DNA of 64,000 nucleotides, from positions 21,519,710-21,583,709 of the forward strand of contig NC_046334.1 of assembly GCF_000738735.6 (NCBI RefSeq). Direction: 5' to 3'. The notes under the pieces were generated by a model, which was not told the origin of the DNA, searched no databases, and saw only the letters and a list, made by a program, of their open reading frames with translations. Positions 22,717-36,008 of this stretch are shown here, piece by piece; within the stretch, counting starts at the first letter, position 1, and every line of letters starts with the position of its first letter. Source of the stretch: Corvus cornix cornix (lineage: Eukaryota; Chordata; Aves; Passeriformes; Corvidae). Both the position numbers and the translations under genes were made by a program.

Positions 22717-25700
22717 TAGCCTAAAATCCTTTTAACCAGGTTGCTGTGTCTTGAGTTTGTCTGGCAATGTTTTGTCATGTGCATCGCTCCACTGATTATT
22801 ATAAAAAAATTAAAATAAATAATAACATCTTCCTTAAGAATCTGTTTTATAAGCCTCTCATAAATTTATATAAATATTAATTACGCATCATTTTGCCTGT
22901 GAAAATTAGATAAGTATGAATCTTTTAATTTTACAGAACAAGAAACCAAGACACTGTGAAATTAAATGGCTTGTCCAAAAACACACAAGGAATCAAAATT
23001 AAAGGTCAGTTCCTGGGCAAAGCAAGAAATCCTTCTGCCATTAAATTGGTGGAATGAGGCCAGGATCACAGTAAGACCTTCAACTGTTCAGCATTTGCTG
23101 AGGTGAGGTTTTACTCTGCATGTTCCTCACACATTTCAAGGGTTTCTGAAGCCTTGAATATATAAGATCATAAATGACATTAAAAAGGAAATTTAAGGTG
23201 TTCATTTCAAACAAAATGATGAGTATATATCCTTCAATTGTTTTGACTCCTACATGAAGAGTCCCCTCTCCAGTTACTGTGCACTCCAGGCAGAATGGTA
23301 TATTCAGAATATGCACGTATTTATTAAGTGAAGCAGCTTTCATAAAATGTCAGTGTTTTAGCCAAAAATTGATATTTTGAAAAATTTTCTCTACTTAATA
23401 AATTTAAGTAACTTGAACACACTGCTCTGTCTATAACACACTAATGTAAGAATTATTTACACCAGCATTAGGGCAGTGCCAAGAAACTATAACAATCTGT
23501 TTAACAGGTCCCTACCTTTAGGAATTTATGTAGTGAATTATTTTGAGGTAGTGCGGGTTATTGTTTTCAGAGCTTCCCTCTTTTTTTTATATTGATTATT
23601 TGACATGTGCAAGATCATTAAGGATCATTCTCAGTGAATGTAACATCAAAATAACTGCATCAATATAAAGCAATGGGACTAACCATCTTAGAACTTCAGG
23701 CTTTAAACCCTGAATAAGTGTTTAAGAGACCAAGACAGGAGGGAGGATCCTACTAGCTGTATATCTCTTTCATGGCAGGTGTGCTTTATGGTGCATCTTG
23801 CTGCCTTTATCCTTGAATTGTTTCGACAGGGGCCACTCCTGGGGTGTGCTGAGGGCCCTCTGTGGAACAGCAGGGCATGTGGCAATGCTGCACTGACAGC
23901 CCCCTGACTGAGGTGTGAAATCAGGACACAGACAAGCTGTTCATCAGAAATGAGGACCTTTCCTGTTCCATAGGGCATTTGCAGGCACAGTCAAGCAGCT
24001 GGTTCAGCAGCTGGGTTCAGTTAGTTTGCAACTTCCTACATGCTTTTTAGAATAAGTTTATTAATTCTGTATGTAACATCCTCTAAATTCCTTAGCTATA
24101 AAAGGGCAGTTAGAGTAGTCAGCTTCTTCACCCTTCACCACTTTAAATTTGTTATATTTTAAACTCTCCAGAATTATAAGTATGAATAGTGTCTTGCATA
24201 GTGTGGTTTCAGTCTCAGCTGGGATCTTGCTCAGAAACAACAGTACTAGAACATTGTACACAACCACATTACACAGAGTAGTGACATGTCTCTTTAATCT
24301 CTGAAGCAGAGACAGAAGTCCTATTTGGAAGTAATTTCTAAATGAAATGTGTAAGTCAAATATGTGCACATATTGTACACTGAAATGTTAAGCCTGCAAA
24401 GTAAAGCTTTCAACAGATAGGAGGTACTGGGACTAGAACTGCTTGTACATTTTGCACTACAATATTTTCTTTAATAATATATTGACTGATTTTCTAGAGA
24501 ATCCTTCCAGCATTCAGTTGAAAGTACTTGCTTAACAGGTTATGAATTTCCTCTTCACTAGTCAGTGTACACCTTGTACAGCACACTCACTTTCGTGCTT
24601 TGCTGAATACAGAACAAGCATCTACACAGACTTTTCTATGATGCTACTGTTAAATTATCCAAAAGCTTGTCTTTGCTCATTTCAGTAACTCCAAGAAGAA
24701 AACACATGTTAACAATTCCATTTGAGAATAGTAAGACTCTAACGCATGCCCGAAAGTTAAAACTTCCTACTGTCTTTTAGTGTTACCTCTCCTCTTTGTC
24801 CAAACTTCCAGCAGGCAAGGCAAGATTAAGTAGGTTGCCACACAGAAAGTCTGCCACTGATACTGAAGTCAAATCTCCCCATTCAATTTTCCTTTTATTC
24901 TCTATTTAAGCACAAAACATTATGCACTTATGAAACATTGCATGATGCATGGTAATAAATAATTTTAATAAATTCTTGTAATGATAATGATAAATCATAA
25001 ATTATCTTATGTTTTAATTTCCTTGGGTAAATATATTGAAGCACAACATCTCATTTTCACTGCTGACCTGGGGTGAGAGTACAGCAGCATGACATTTACA
25101 ACAGATTCTTCAACTGTAATTACCAAAGAGTTAATATATCAATTTAATTAAAATCCCATAGTGATGAACAGCATAAAGTATAAAAAAGAAGTTAACCCAG
25201 TCCAAAACAAACAAGAGGATCAAGGCAGTCAGTTGAGGCAAAATGAATTAGAGTACTTGTCTCACCAGCTCAGAGGGTTTTCTCTTTGGAGACAGTCTCT
25301 CAAAAGGATATTCATTATTAGACAGTACACAGGAATATTTGGAGTACCAAAATGAAGAAAGAAAAAAAATGCAGGTTGGAATTTCTACTTGGTGAAAAAA
25401 AAGTCTGTTGTTCCCATCAAGTTCATTTCCTGATAAAATGAAAAATAAAGGCAGGTTAAGTCTTGCTGAAATTCCATCTACTGGGTCCGCTGTAGAACTT
25501 GTAGTCCAAATTCCTGTAATTTCTAGATCAACCAGTCAACCCTGGATATTTTCAAGCTTCTCAATATCTTGCTAGCAGTTACTGCTGCTGCAGTTCTTTC
25601 TGTCTGAGACACTACTCTCATTTAGCAGATTAAGTGTGGCCAAAGTCAATTAACATCAGCAGAAGAGAGTTGATATATATCAACAGGAAATTATTCTGCC

Positions 25701-28565
25701 ATTAAAATCTAACATCTGAGATTTCCCTTAATTCAGTCAAATTTTTATTTCTTCTTCCAATCTTAAGAGCAATCCATCCTTTACATTTTGCTGAAGTGAA
25801 ATACTAATTTTTCTTCAGTATCATTTTATATAGCACAGAGAGAGGGTATTTGAGAACTGCAGTGGGGAATATGCATTTAACCATGCAATTTGAGGCTTGG
25901 AGCAGGGAGAAAAGCAGAAGCAATTGCAAAAACCACAGCAAAACCAAGTGGATATCCTTGTGAAGGATGAATTCAAATCTTAAGATACAAGCCTGACAAA
26001 TAGACTTCCCTCTCCAAACAGTAGCACATTCAAGGATTAGGTCATGGATCATGTTGAGAATAATTTTGGCAAATGAAATATCAGTAAGATTTGATAAATG
26101 CCTAAATGGATAATTTCTTACTTCTTCCCCGTTTGAAAGTTTCTGCAATCTCTTATTACATGACTGGTATGTAGAAGATTTATCTCACCTATAATTAACC
26201 TGGTTCACTACATTGTCTCCTTCTACCAGATTAAGGAAGTCACTGACTTGAAATGGTTTCAACAATAGTTCTGAAGATTTACATACAATAAACCACATGT
26301 TAAATGAAACCAGCATGAAAAGTTGTAGCAAAATCCAGGACTAGGTTAGGTGCCAAGGAGCAATACTGGGAGCTCTCAGAACTGGATCCAAGACAACTAA
26401 TATGTTAAGCACAGAGCCAAATACACCCTACAGCACAACTGAGAGGACCAGCAATAGGAAATGCTGCTGGGAGCAATCTGTGTCTTAAGTATGGCCCCTG
26501 GGTTTATAGCGCAGATATCTGGGCCTGTGTTCACTCAGATGTACGTGGCTCCAAAGCTGAATGTGGTTTTCTGAGGTCAGGGGGATACATCTTTTTTTAA
26601 AAATCAATTGGATGTCAGACTTTTCGAGTTTGCTATTAGAGCTGATTCAAACCAGCAACTCTTACATGAACAAAGAGTGTTTTAACTACAAGGCTATTTT
26701 ACTTGGAAGACCCTAGAAATCAAAACGGAGCCAACAGTCTTTCAGCTCAGATCTGGCATTCCCCTTTCCAGACAAGTGTTCCAGGCTATGGATTCATCCT
26801 CAAGTTTACTCTTTCTCCCTGACCTAGGAAATGCTTTTTTACTGCAACAGAATTTCAACAAGAACAAAGATGTCCCTGTTCAGTGTTACCTATGGCTGGT
26901 GTCTAAAGGTCTCTCTTCTACTTTGAAAGGAAAAAAGTAGTTTTATACGTGATCAGACACACAGTGGAACTGAACTTTAAGTCTCCCACTTTATAGATAA
27001 ATTCCCTAAATACTTGGTAATCAAACAAACAGGGTTCACACCAAGAGTAGGAGCAGTCATCACTGGATTTGGGAACACCGTTCTGGGTGCAGATTACAAA
27101 TGTTCTGAGATTGCCTCCTGGATTGACCTTCTCGGGGTGTTTGGAAAGATGTTGTTTCTGGCTCTTGCTCAGGGCTGAGATAATACCAGCTGGACATCTG
27201 CCTTAATACCAGCCAGACATCCTGTCAAACCTTTTGCATTTCTAGGAACATACAAACAAAGTTGTAGGAAAGCTCTCCAAGAGCTACCATGTTACTGGAA
27301 CTTAAGCACTGCTGGGTGTAAAGAGCACTTCAACTGAAATTTTCATGTCATAACTTTGGACCATGGCACCTAAACTTCACTGATGTTCTACTCTAGGCAA
27401 TTTAAATTTGGGGTTAGCTCCCTCCATTTCTAAAATACCCAGTAGTAGTTCTGAGGCCCATTAAGAATTATCCTCTGGAAAGTGCAATTTTCTGTTTACT
27501 TTATTTTTCTTTATGTGAATATCACCCAAGTACAATATATTTTACATAATTTCTGCAATAAAAGTTGCAGGGTTTTTTTTCTGAAAAATATTGTTTAAAT
27601 GCTAAGCAAAATAATTCAACTGCTATTATTTTTATTATTTTTGTAGGCAAATGTTCAGTTGATTCTTAAAGGACATCATCAACTCCAGATTTTTAACACC
27701 CCAGGGTTCCAAACGCATATTTACACTTCCTCCTTTTTTGATTCCTTCTGGCCAGCTCACTGAATGGAATACTTTGTTCAGCTGAGCTGTACTTATCGCA
27801 GGAAGTGGAGAGTGGGAGGAAAAAGCAGCTTTAAAACACTCTGTACTGGAAGTAATGTGGGCCTAGTCTTTAGATGCTGTTAAAATTTATTTTGGTTCCA
27901 GCACTCTCCAAGGATCTGCTTCTTAGTGGAAGTGAACTGAAGCAGTGTCCCAATGGCCCCTCCTCTCCTGTCAGCCCCCCCGGATTTGGTAGAGGACCAA
28001 GCAGGATTTTATGCTTGAAAGACTCCTCAGACAGGAATACTTTCCAGGAGTTTGATAAGGCAGAAAAAGCATATTGCTTTTGTTGCAGGAAACTGTTTAT
28101 TTAATTCAAAAAATCTGAATTTATACCTCTAAAATCTTATTAATTACAAAAATACCAGTCATTTTTTGAAAAGCTCTGTGAATCCATATCCCATCTGCAG
28201 AGCTAAGACAATACCTGATACTCCTATAGAACACTTTTCTTTCAACATTTCCAGCATTGCTTATTCTTGATGGATTTTTATAATTATAAATATATATTCT
28301 AGTTTTGTCACCTTAGCTACCCTTCACTTCCCTATGTATTTTAATAATTTGTAATATTCTATATATACAAAGTCATAATTTTCCAAGGCATTCCTATTTC
28401 TGTTATCTCATAGAATAAATCTTTCCCCCAGTTTTAGTTTGTATCTAAAATCTAAGTCCTGATGGACACTTCACCACTGTCAATGTGTTGAGGATGCAAT
28501 AAAATGAATTCCATCAAACCACAACAAGATTTTAAACAACTTCCAAGAATTTGAGAATCTCTCAT
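22717..28565. other. AT-rich non-coding stretch
   Basis: No gene was recognised. The 91-codon and 102-codon minus frames (23703-23978 and 24061-24369) and the 114-codon minus frame at 25804-26148 lack convincing splice signals and family resemblance. Confidence 0.45.
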
Positions 28566-29085
28566 GGGAGATCTAATGAGATGCATCCAGCTCTGAGGCC
28601 CCCAACATTAGAAGCACACGGACCTGTTTGAGTGAGTCCAGAGGAAGCCACAACAATGCTCAAAGAGTGGGAGCTCCTCTTCTATGAAGACAGTCTGAGA
28701 GAGCTGGAGAAGAGAAGGCTTCACAGAGACCTTAAAGCACCTTCCAGTGCCTAAAGGGAGCCTACAGGAAAGCTGGAGAGGGACATTTTACAGTCCTTTG
28801 TAGTGACAGGACAAGGGCAAATGTCTTTAAACTGAGGGTAGGTTTAGAGTGGATATTAGGAAGAAATCCTTTACTGTGAGAGTGGTGAGGTACAGGAACA
28901 GCTTTCTAGAAGCTGTGGATGCCCCATCTGCCCCATCCCTGGAAGTGTTCAGGACCAGGTTGGATGGGACTCTGAGCAACCTGGTCTAGTGGAAAGTTCT
29001 CTGCCATGGCAGGGGGATTGGAAATAGATGACCTTTACAGTCCCTTTAACCCAATCCATTCTGTGATTCTGTGATTCCATGATAT
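28566..29085 (+). mobile_element. CR1 LINE 3' portion
   Basis: A well-preserved plus-strand CR1 3' region. It starts in the C-terminal reverse transcriptase stretch (CATCCAGCTCTGAGGCCCCC), goes through the TCCAGAGGAAGCCAC and GAGAAGAGAAGGCT blocks, then the GGTTGGATGGGACTCTGAGC and GGAAATAGATGACC blocks, and ends in the ATTCTGTGATTCTGTGATTC tail. A short internal deletion relative to the usual CR1 wording precedes GAGAAGAGAAGG. The 5' end is truncated, as is usual for this family. It encodes no intact protein. Confidence 0.93.
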
Positions 29086-31954
29086 AATAAACTTTTAAAA
29101 AAATAGCAAAAGAGAAGCAGGCATTAAAAACAGAGAGAAAACTGCTCACCTGTGGCTTAAAGTAGTGGGGTCCAAATTTTCAAACTATTTGAAGTGTTAA
29201 GCACCTGTATTCCCCAGCTGAAAGTAAATGCCTGTAACTTGTAGTATGAACTCCAATTCCAAGTTGAGGAGTTCTAGTTACAAGGATCTGCTGGTAAGGA
29301 GTGGAGCTCCAGTCCTCAGAATTTCCTGAATTTCTGTCCAAGCAATTTTGCACTAAACTTGTATGGACTAAGGTAACAGGTTAAATTGATTTTTTTCTGT
29401 TTCCTGTACTAAAAATGCTTACTTTCAAGGTGAAGGACTCAGAATTTGTACATATCTATTGTATTAAAATACAGTCCCTTTATTGAGAGCTTACTTTGGC
29501 AAATGGTATAGTTTGATCAGTACTGCTCCCAGGATGGGAAATGGGAAGGAGAGAAGCTGTGATGCTTCCAAACATTTGCAAATCTATTGCCTTTGAGAAA
29601 CAAAATAGTTGTGGTTATTTGTTATATCAACTTTCAGCAGAACAAAATATACTTGGCTAGTTTTCATAGCCAGATGGGACTACATAGACCCTGATCTTGA
29701 ATACTGGCCCAGTATCTTCAAGGAGAGAGGAGATGGCAGATGAAACATCATACTCCAATTTTAAGTGAACAGAAGACATTTAGATATCGATGTCGGTTGG
29801 CATAAGGCACAGTTTGGATCCAAGGAAATGTAACCACAGACATTTGGCTCTTCAAAAACAGAGCTGCTCTTCCTACCAGTCAAACATGAGAATTCAAATA
29901 CAAGCATTTTCAATAAGCAAGTCTCTAAGTGGATTTATTTCCAATAACGCAACTTTGCAAGTTCAAACAAAGAAGTAAAATCTACTGTAAGAAAGTAATT
30001 AGAAATTACAAGGATGGTTGTTCATAAAAGCTGGTAGAATTTGTCCTTTCACCCAAGTTACAATGCCCCTGGATTTTTTTTCTAATAGGATATAACTTAT
30101 ACTTTATGCCTGGGAAAAAACATAGCCTCTATAAAGAAAGCTTGTTTCAGTTCATTCCATAGCCACGTATTTTTTATTCTAAACATCTTCTTGTCACACA
30201 GAGTTGTAACTTGAGAGATAACATAGCTGAGGTGCTAATCTCTGGTAAAATTGACAGTTTAAACCATGGTAGGTTCAGTCATTAATTATCAGCTTGACTA
30301 ACTAGTATCAGTAGTAATCAATCTTTCCTTTCATAATTACTGCTGATGGCTGTACATGGTCTGCTTTATTAAAAATTCTTCCAGAAAGACACAGAGAAAA
30401 TCCATAGCATAGCTGCAGTCTCTGGAAAATGATAAAAAAGGATCAGATGTCATAAAAAAGCCTCTTGCTGTGTTAAAGACCAAATCCTACAGAACAATTC
30501 TTGTGGTTTATAAACTGTCCAAACTCAAGTATCCACTTATATAAAACAGTTTCCTAGTAGTATTTATTATAGTATTAGCTTCAAATGAAGAAAACTCACA
30601 GCCATGTGTAATTTGATGCCCAAAACCGAATGAGAAATAAGCTCAGAACAGGCTATTCTGGAGACCTAATTGTTTGCAAAGAATGAATGCAACAGAGAAG
30701 AGATGCTCTTATTATTAACAATCCTATTTGAAATAACAAAGAAGTAATTCTGTAAATCATTGCCTGCACTTGAATCTCTCATACTATGCAAAGTGAATTT
30801 GAAGAAGGTTTTATTTTTTTTAAAACACCAACACAAAACTATTCTACTCCATGCCTTAGTGAAGGACAAATTTCTAAACCTTCCCTGGCATAGCTTTTTG
30901 AGTTCCTGCTTCCATTTTAATAGGTGGGTAGTTAAAAAGTCAAATATCAGAAGACAAGCTTTTGAAAATTTTTTATGACATGTTAGAATACAACTTTGAG
31001 ATATGCAATTGCTTTTACATTATTAGATCAAAAAAGCTTGTAGTCATAGGCCACCATTAAATGCATAGCAGTTATTAATAATACCTGTTATTTAATTATA
31101 AATCAAGATTTTCTTCTTTTGAGACGTAGCTTATGTGACATTTAAATTACAGACAGTAATAACATGTAGACATAAAATGGGAAAAGTACCACACAGGACT
31201 CTTTTGAGTAGAAAATATTGTCCAAGGTTCCAATCTTGCAAAAAATTATTTAGACTCTTAAGTGCACCCACCAGGAGCAGTATCACTTATGAAGGAGAAT
31301 GGTTTTGAGCAGGTAGCATTCAAGACGGCCCCCAAAAGAGTGATCTTAAGTCCAAATCTCTGTAGAAGTGCAGATTTTCTGTAGAAGTTTAACATTGTGA
31401 AAGAATATAAACTTGCTGCCCTTGGAGGAAAAAAGGGTATGACTGTGTCACATTCCATGCAGCAGCACCTTTTATGTGCTTTCTCATCTGCCTTTTCTGA
31501 CAAATCATTCAGACATTTTTAATCTCTGGGCCACTTCCTGCCTCGACTTCTTGGTTAAGATAAGCAAGCTGGTGCCAAACATACACTTTGTTTCTGTGAC
31601 ACCTCTTAGAAAAGTCTACAGCTTAAACCAAACCTTCTAATTCAAGCCTGTAACATCTGCTATATGACTGTAACTATGTTGCTCTTCTGGAAATAGACAA
31701 CTTTTTGCCCCATCAATCTAAACACTATATGAGCATCCTGTCTTTTATGCTTTCTTTAATCTTCCATATCGGAGATATGATCCTTACTCATAAATTATCA
31801 CTTTTCTATTAAAATCTTTAAAACTGTTCTGACAGTAGTAGACACCTGTCCATTAGGTAGATCAAGGTGACCAGTTTACATCAGATGAGATGCTAATCAG
31901 CCATCAAGCAGGTATAATGTATTATCTTTCGAGCTGAGCTAGTTTTTATACATG
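29086..31954. other. AT-rich non-coding stretch
   Basis: No exon or repeat was recognised. A strong minus-strand donor-like site (CACAG|GTGAGCAG) lies at about 29149, but the sequence upstream of it carries stops in all frames. Confidence 0.45.
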
Positions 31955-31982
31955 TGACCTGTGACCTGCAGCTTAAAGCTGC
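31955..31982. promoter_or_regulatory. Perfect DR1 nuclear-receptor element abutting a palindrome
   Basis: The minus strand reads AGGTCACAGGTCA (31967-31955), a perfect direct repeat of AGGTCA with one-base spacing. This is the class of site bound by HNF4, COUP-TF and RXR heterodimers. Immediately adjacent, with no gap, is GCAGCTTAAAGCTGC (31968-31982), a perfect inverted repeat with seven-base arms. The surrounding 150 bp has more CpG and varied motifs than the flanks. It could be a distal enhancer; occupancy cannot be judged from sequence. Confidence 0.4.
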
Positions 31983-33166
31983 GAGCGTTGACTGCCAACT
32001 CACTAAAGTTATCCAGTTCCTCTCCAAATTGTGATAAACACAAAAGCATAAAGTAGGAGGTTTGGAGATTTATCTGTTCATTAGCATTTCAGTTAACATT
32101 AGAAATTCTGGGATAACTCATCCCATTTTCAAGAAAGTCCTTGAGAAAAAAAAGAAAATGCAAATCTGCATTGTCATTTCAGTCCATGTCAGGTGCTAAA
32201 ACAATCACAAATAAAATCAGGAAAACCCATGTTATGCATAGGTTTTCAACAATTTTTAAACATATTTCTTTGTATAATAATGTAACATAAACTCTAGCTC
32301 AGTTAACAACTGAGGTTTCAGAACTGAATTTTGGAAATACAAAGTATTACCAACTTTTGAGTCACACTTTAGTACTGCTAACTTACTTTGGAATTATCAA
32401 AACCAGGTAAGCTTGAGGAAGAAAAACCTTATGACAATATTTTTGAGAGCTACACAAATGGTTAGTTGACTTTGAAAATATTTCCCTGCTTTTGCTGCAG
32501 TTTCCATGTGTGCAAAGTGACAACAGCACCATCATTTTGAAGGTGAAATTATTAATTATTATTAGCTACATGACTAACATTAAATTACAAGTGTTCTTCT
32601 GCCTTGGGATAGATCAAGTGGCTTTTAAACCTCTTCAGTATCTTTGCCTTTATCAAGCTGTGATTGTCATTAATTAAATCTTGTCCAACCGAATTACTTA
32701 GCAACATGGGTTGTGGCACAGGCGAGAAAACATCCCTTTCGTGCTCTTTTAAGATAGATTTTGATTTGCTAAAAGCTTGCCCAAGTAATATGCAAATCCT
32801 CATACACTGAAATGCTACGGCTTGAAATCCGATGTGTGTGGTTCACCCCTGCATGAGACAGCACTGGCCACATCTGTTCAGTTCTGTAGTTCACCCAGAA
32901 GAAAATCCCTACTCATCAGTGTCCCTCACCCCTTCCCCATCCTTTAGGAATGCTAATGTTTCAGGTAGCAGCTTAGAGCACTGGCAATTATTTTGACTCC
33001 TGTAACACAGAAATAAAGTATAGAACTGAGCACTGAAATGGAGTGCTCATATGAGCATAAGTCAAGGGAACAAGTGTTAGAACCAAGGACATCCATTCAA
33101 ACCACTGCCTTGGGGAAATGCTAACAGAAGCAAACTGCAGAGTCTTATTTTTAAGACAAGGCTGTT

Positions 33167-33180
33167 AAAAAAAAAAAAAA
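33167..33180. repeat. Poly(A) tract
   Basis: Fourteen consecutive A without a recognisable retrotransposed body to its left. Confidence 0.85.
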
Positions 33181-33572
33181 GGACTCAAATCCATTGAACA
33201 ATTGATCCTGTCTCAATTTTGGGATTTCTGCAAAGCCTCCTAACCTCCTGCATGGAGCAACTAAACCATTTCCCACGATTTCCTGTGCCTTCCAAAGAGG
33301 CAGGAAGACAGCCACTTCCCTACAGCCAGGTGATTAGGATTTAACTTTATAATAATGATTCATAGGCAAACAATGATCAAGGTCCTTCAGTCACAAGGTA
33401 TAGCAGCTTTAAAGTCTTATCTGAAGAAGTTCCTTTAGGTGTGAGCTTTGCTGTGAAAATCTCCACGTGATATGACAGATTGATTAGGGGACAAGGAAAA
33501 CTGACTATGACACAGCTTGTCATAGTACTTTGTGGAACAATGTACCAGGAGCAGAAATTTCTCTTGCTCCTT

Positions 33573-33591
33573 CCCGGCCCCCACCCCCCCC
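33573..33591 (-). repeat. G-run cluster, possible G-quadruplex
   Basis: On the minus strand the tract contains G runs of eight, five and three separated by one or two bases. The eight-G run can supply two tetrad strands, so a four-strand G-quadruplex is possible. It lies in an AT-rich region far from any recognised gene. Confidence 0.45.
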
Positions 33592-35970
33592 ACAAGGTAA
33601 CTTATGGATATTTGAAATATTATTTTATTTCAGTTTAGCAACAATGACAGGCTCCTCAGATATTTCCATAGGAAACTCAGCTAACTCTTAAAGTAAAACA
33701 ATTAAAAATAATCAGGAGAAAAGGGGCAATGATGAAAGAGTCGGACTGTCGCAAAACCAACACCAAAATCACAAGGTAACTGTATGATTACCTTTACATA
33801 GTAACTTTACAGGTTTTGAATAAAAATAGCCCCTTGAACATGAAATGAAAATAAACTCATTTAATTTAGTGATTAAACTAAGGCCAGTAGCCTGTTTGGG
33901 AAGCTTGATCCAGGGATTAAACACAGGCAATTTTAAATGGTATATGACCTGGTAGGTATGTTGAAAGACCAAAATTTTTTGAATGGTAGCCAGCAACTAA
34001 CATAAAAACAGTACTAAAAGCTCAACTTTAGGCCCTTGAATTGTTTCTTTAGTACTTTGACCATACACAGTGAGAGTTAGAAGCCATAAGGTTTTGAACT
34101 CTCACAAATGTGAATAAAAGAGGCTGTACATAGAATAAAGCTCTAATAGTGAAGGCATCCTGGCCTGTGTTGGACACCTTTTCTTCTCCCTTTTGAACCA
34201 CAAGATAGAAGAAAAAATAAGAGAAAAACCTTAATGACAGTTTTCAATTGGACAGATGAACATCTTTTTCTCAAAATAGATGATATTTATTTCATTTCTC
34301 ATGGATTACATATTTGGAAGAAAGTAGGAAATATATAGGCAGAGCTACTAGCATGCAATGTGTTTAATAAGGAATCACTCAGGTTATTAAGAGGACTAGC
34401 AGCCTAATAACTTCTTTTTGACCAGTCAAGTCTGTTTTATGTCCTTCAAAATCCCATGTGGTAGCTCTTAGTGACTTCTGGTGACATTTACCAGAAAAGA
34501 CAGAATTCTTCCCTCACCAGCCCCTTGCTATTGAACTCAGCCAATACATTGCTTAGGACTAACCAAGCTGCTTCCAAAGCCAGAGCCTAAAATCAATAAA
34601 AGCTTTATAGGATTTTCCACTTTCCCCACAGGAGAAAAACAGTTGTGAGTTTGTTGTTTGGAAAGGCATTGATTAGCATATTGCTGGAACAGACTGTTGA
34701 CCTAACTATCACAGACTCAGCATGAAGAAGTCTCCTAAGTACAAGTATGTAGCAGAATAAGAACTCATTTCTCTTGCCTCATTAACCAATTCCTTAACTT
34801 AGAAGTTCTATATTTAATTTGTTAGATTAGGCAACTCAAAAAATGCAAATAATTCAACATCTAATGAAAGCAAACTATCAACTCATCTAGAAGTAGAAGA
34901 AATCATTCAATTTGCATTTTAAAAAATTATATAAAATAAAGATGCAGTATTTTCTTGTGCTTTTTATTTTTCAAGCTATTTATTTAAATAAAATTGAAAA
35001 TGATCAGGAGATAGTTCAGGTGTCAGGACACCCCCAGAGCATAAAAAGTGTCTTTTCAGACACTCAGCTATCCAGTTCAAGACAGCAGGACATAAGCAAT
35101 GTGGGACTGCTCTATTTGTAACACTCCTGTTAACCAGCTGAGATACAGAATTCAGAATGCTTGATACAGTCTTCCTTTTCTCGTGTTTAAAGAGGCTGCG
35201 TTTCTCTTGATCTTGGCTGGGGCGGGAAAAAGGAAAAAACAGTTCTGCTGAATGAAAAATCTATGTGGTACTGTACCAGCAGACAATTCATTGCAATAGC
35301 ATATTGCAGTGGAACAGAGTATTTTTAGGTACTTTAAGAATGGGAACAGTAGGCTTTTTGTGCAGAATTAAGGGCATACAAGATGTGAGAGAGCCACACT
35401 GCCTCCTTTCTTTCTGCCTGAACTTGGATTGTTTTCCCAAAAAGTTGTTCTAGTGTTATTCCCACTGCCAGTTTTGGATTAATGAGGCATCCACACTTCC
35501 TCAGGGAAGATCTGATTTTAAAGTACTGTTGTTCATGTTCTGTCTGTGTGCTGTACAATGGATGTTGGTAATGGGGGTAATACTGAAAACCAGGCACTTT
35601 TAGCAAAATAATATCCCAAACAGATCTTAACATAGGTTTCTCCGTGACTGCTGGAGATAGACAATGTCCCTTGTACCCAGGAATCACTGTACTTCTCATG
35701 CAGTTTCTCTAGCATGTTCTTCTGATACAGAGCATGATGTTTTGCTGCTCCAAGAATGAAGAGTAATGTTTCTTCACCATAAGCAAAACCTTACAATGAA
35801 CCAGTTCAGAGGGGTCCAATGAACAACAAAAGGTTGGATAAAAAGTCTCGGAATATGTGTTGTCAGGAATCCACTAGTATGGATGAATGTGTTAGTTTTA
35901 TATGTACCAGTTGTGTTAGAGTGTGCTCCACTGTGAATGCATTCAGCAATATAAATCAGAGAGGTTTTAG

Positions 35971-36008
35971 GCACATATGTATGTATATGTGCAAACACAC
36001 ACACACCC
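35971..36008. repeat. TATG/CA microsatellite
   Basis: Imperfect alternating purine-pyrimidine tract, ATGTATGTATATGTG followed by (AC)n. Confidence 0.75.

Noticed and set aside
25257..26222. Small splice-bounded open segments on the minus strand near 25.3 and 26.2 kb
   Set aside because: Donor-like GTGAGA sites are present, but the acceptors are mediocre, the segments are only about 33 nt long, and phases do not chain convincingly; the number of such pairs expected by chance in 64 kb is not small.
29086..29250. Exon ending at the strong donor CACAG|GTGAGCAG (minus strand, about 29149)
   Set aside because: All three frames upstream of the donor contain stops before any good acceptor.
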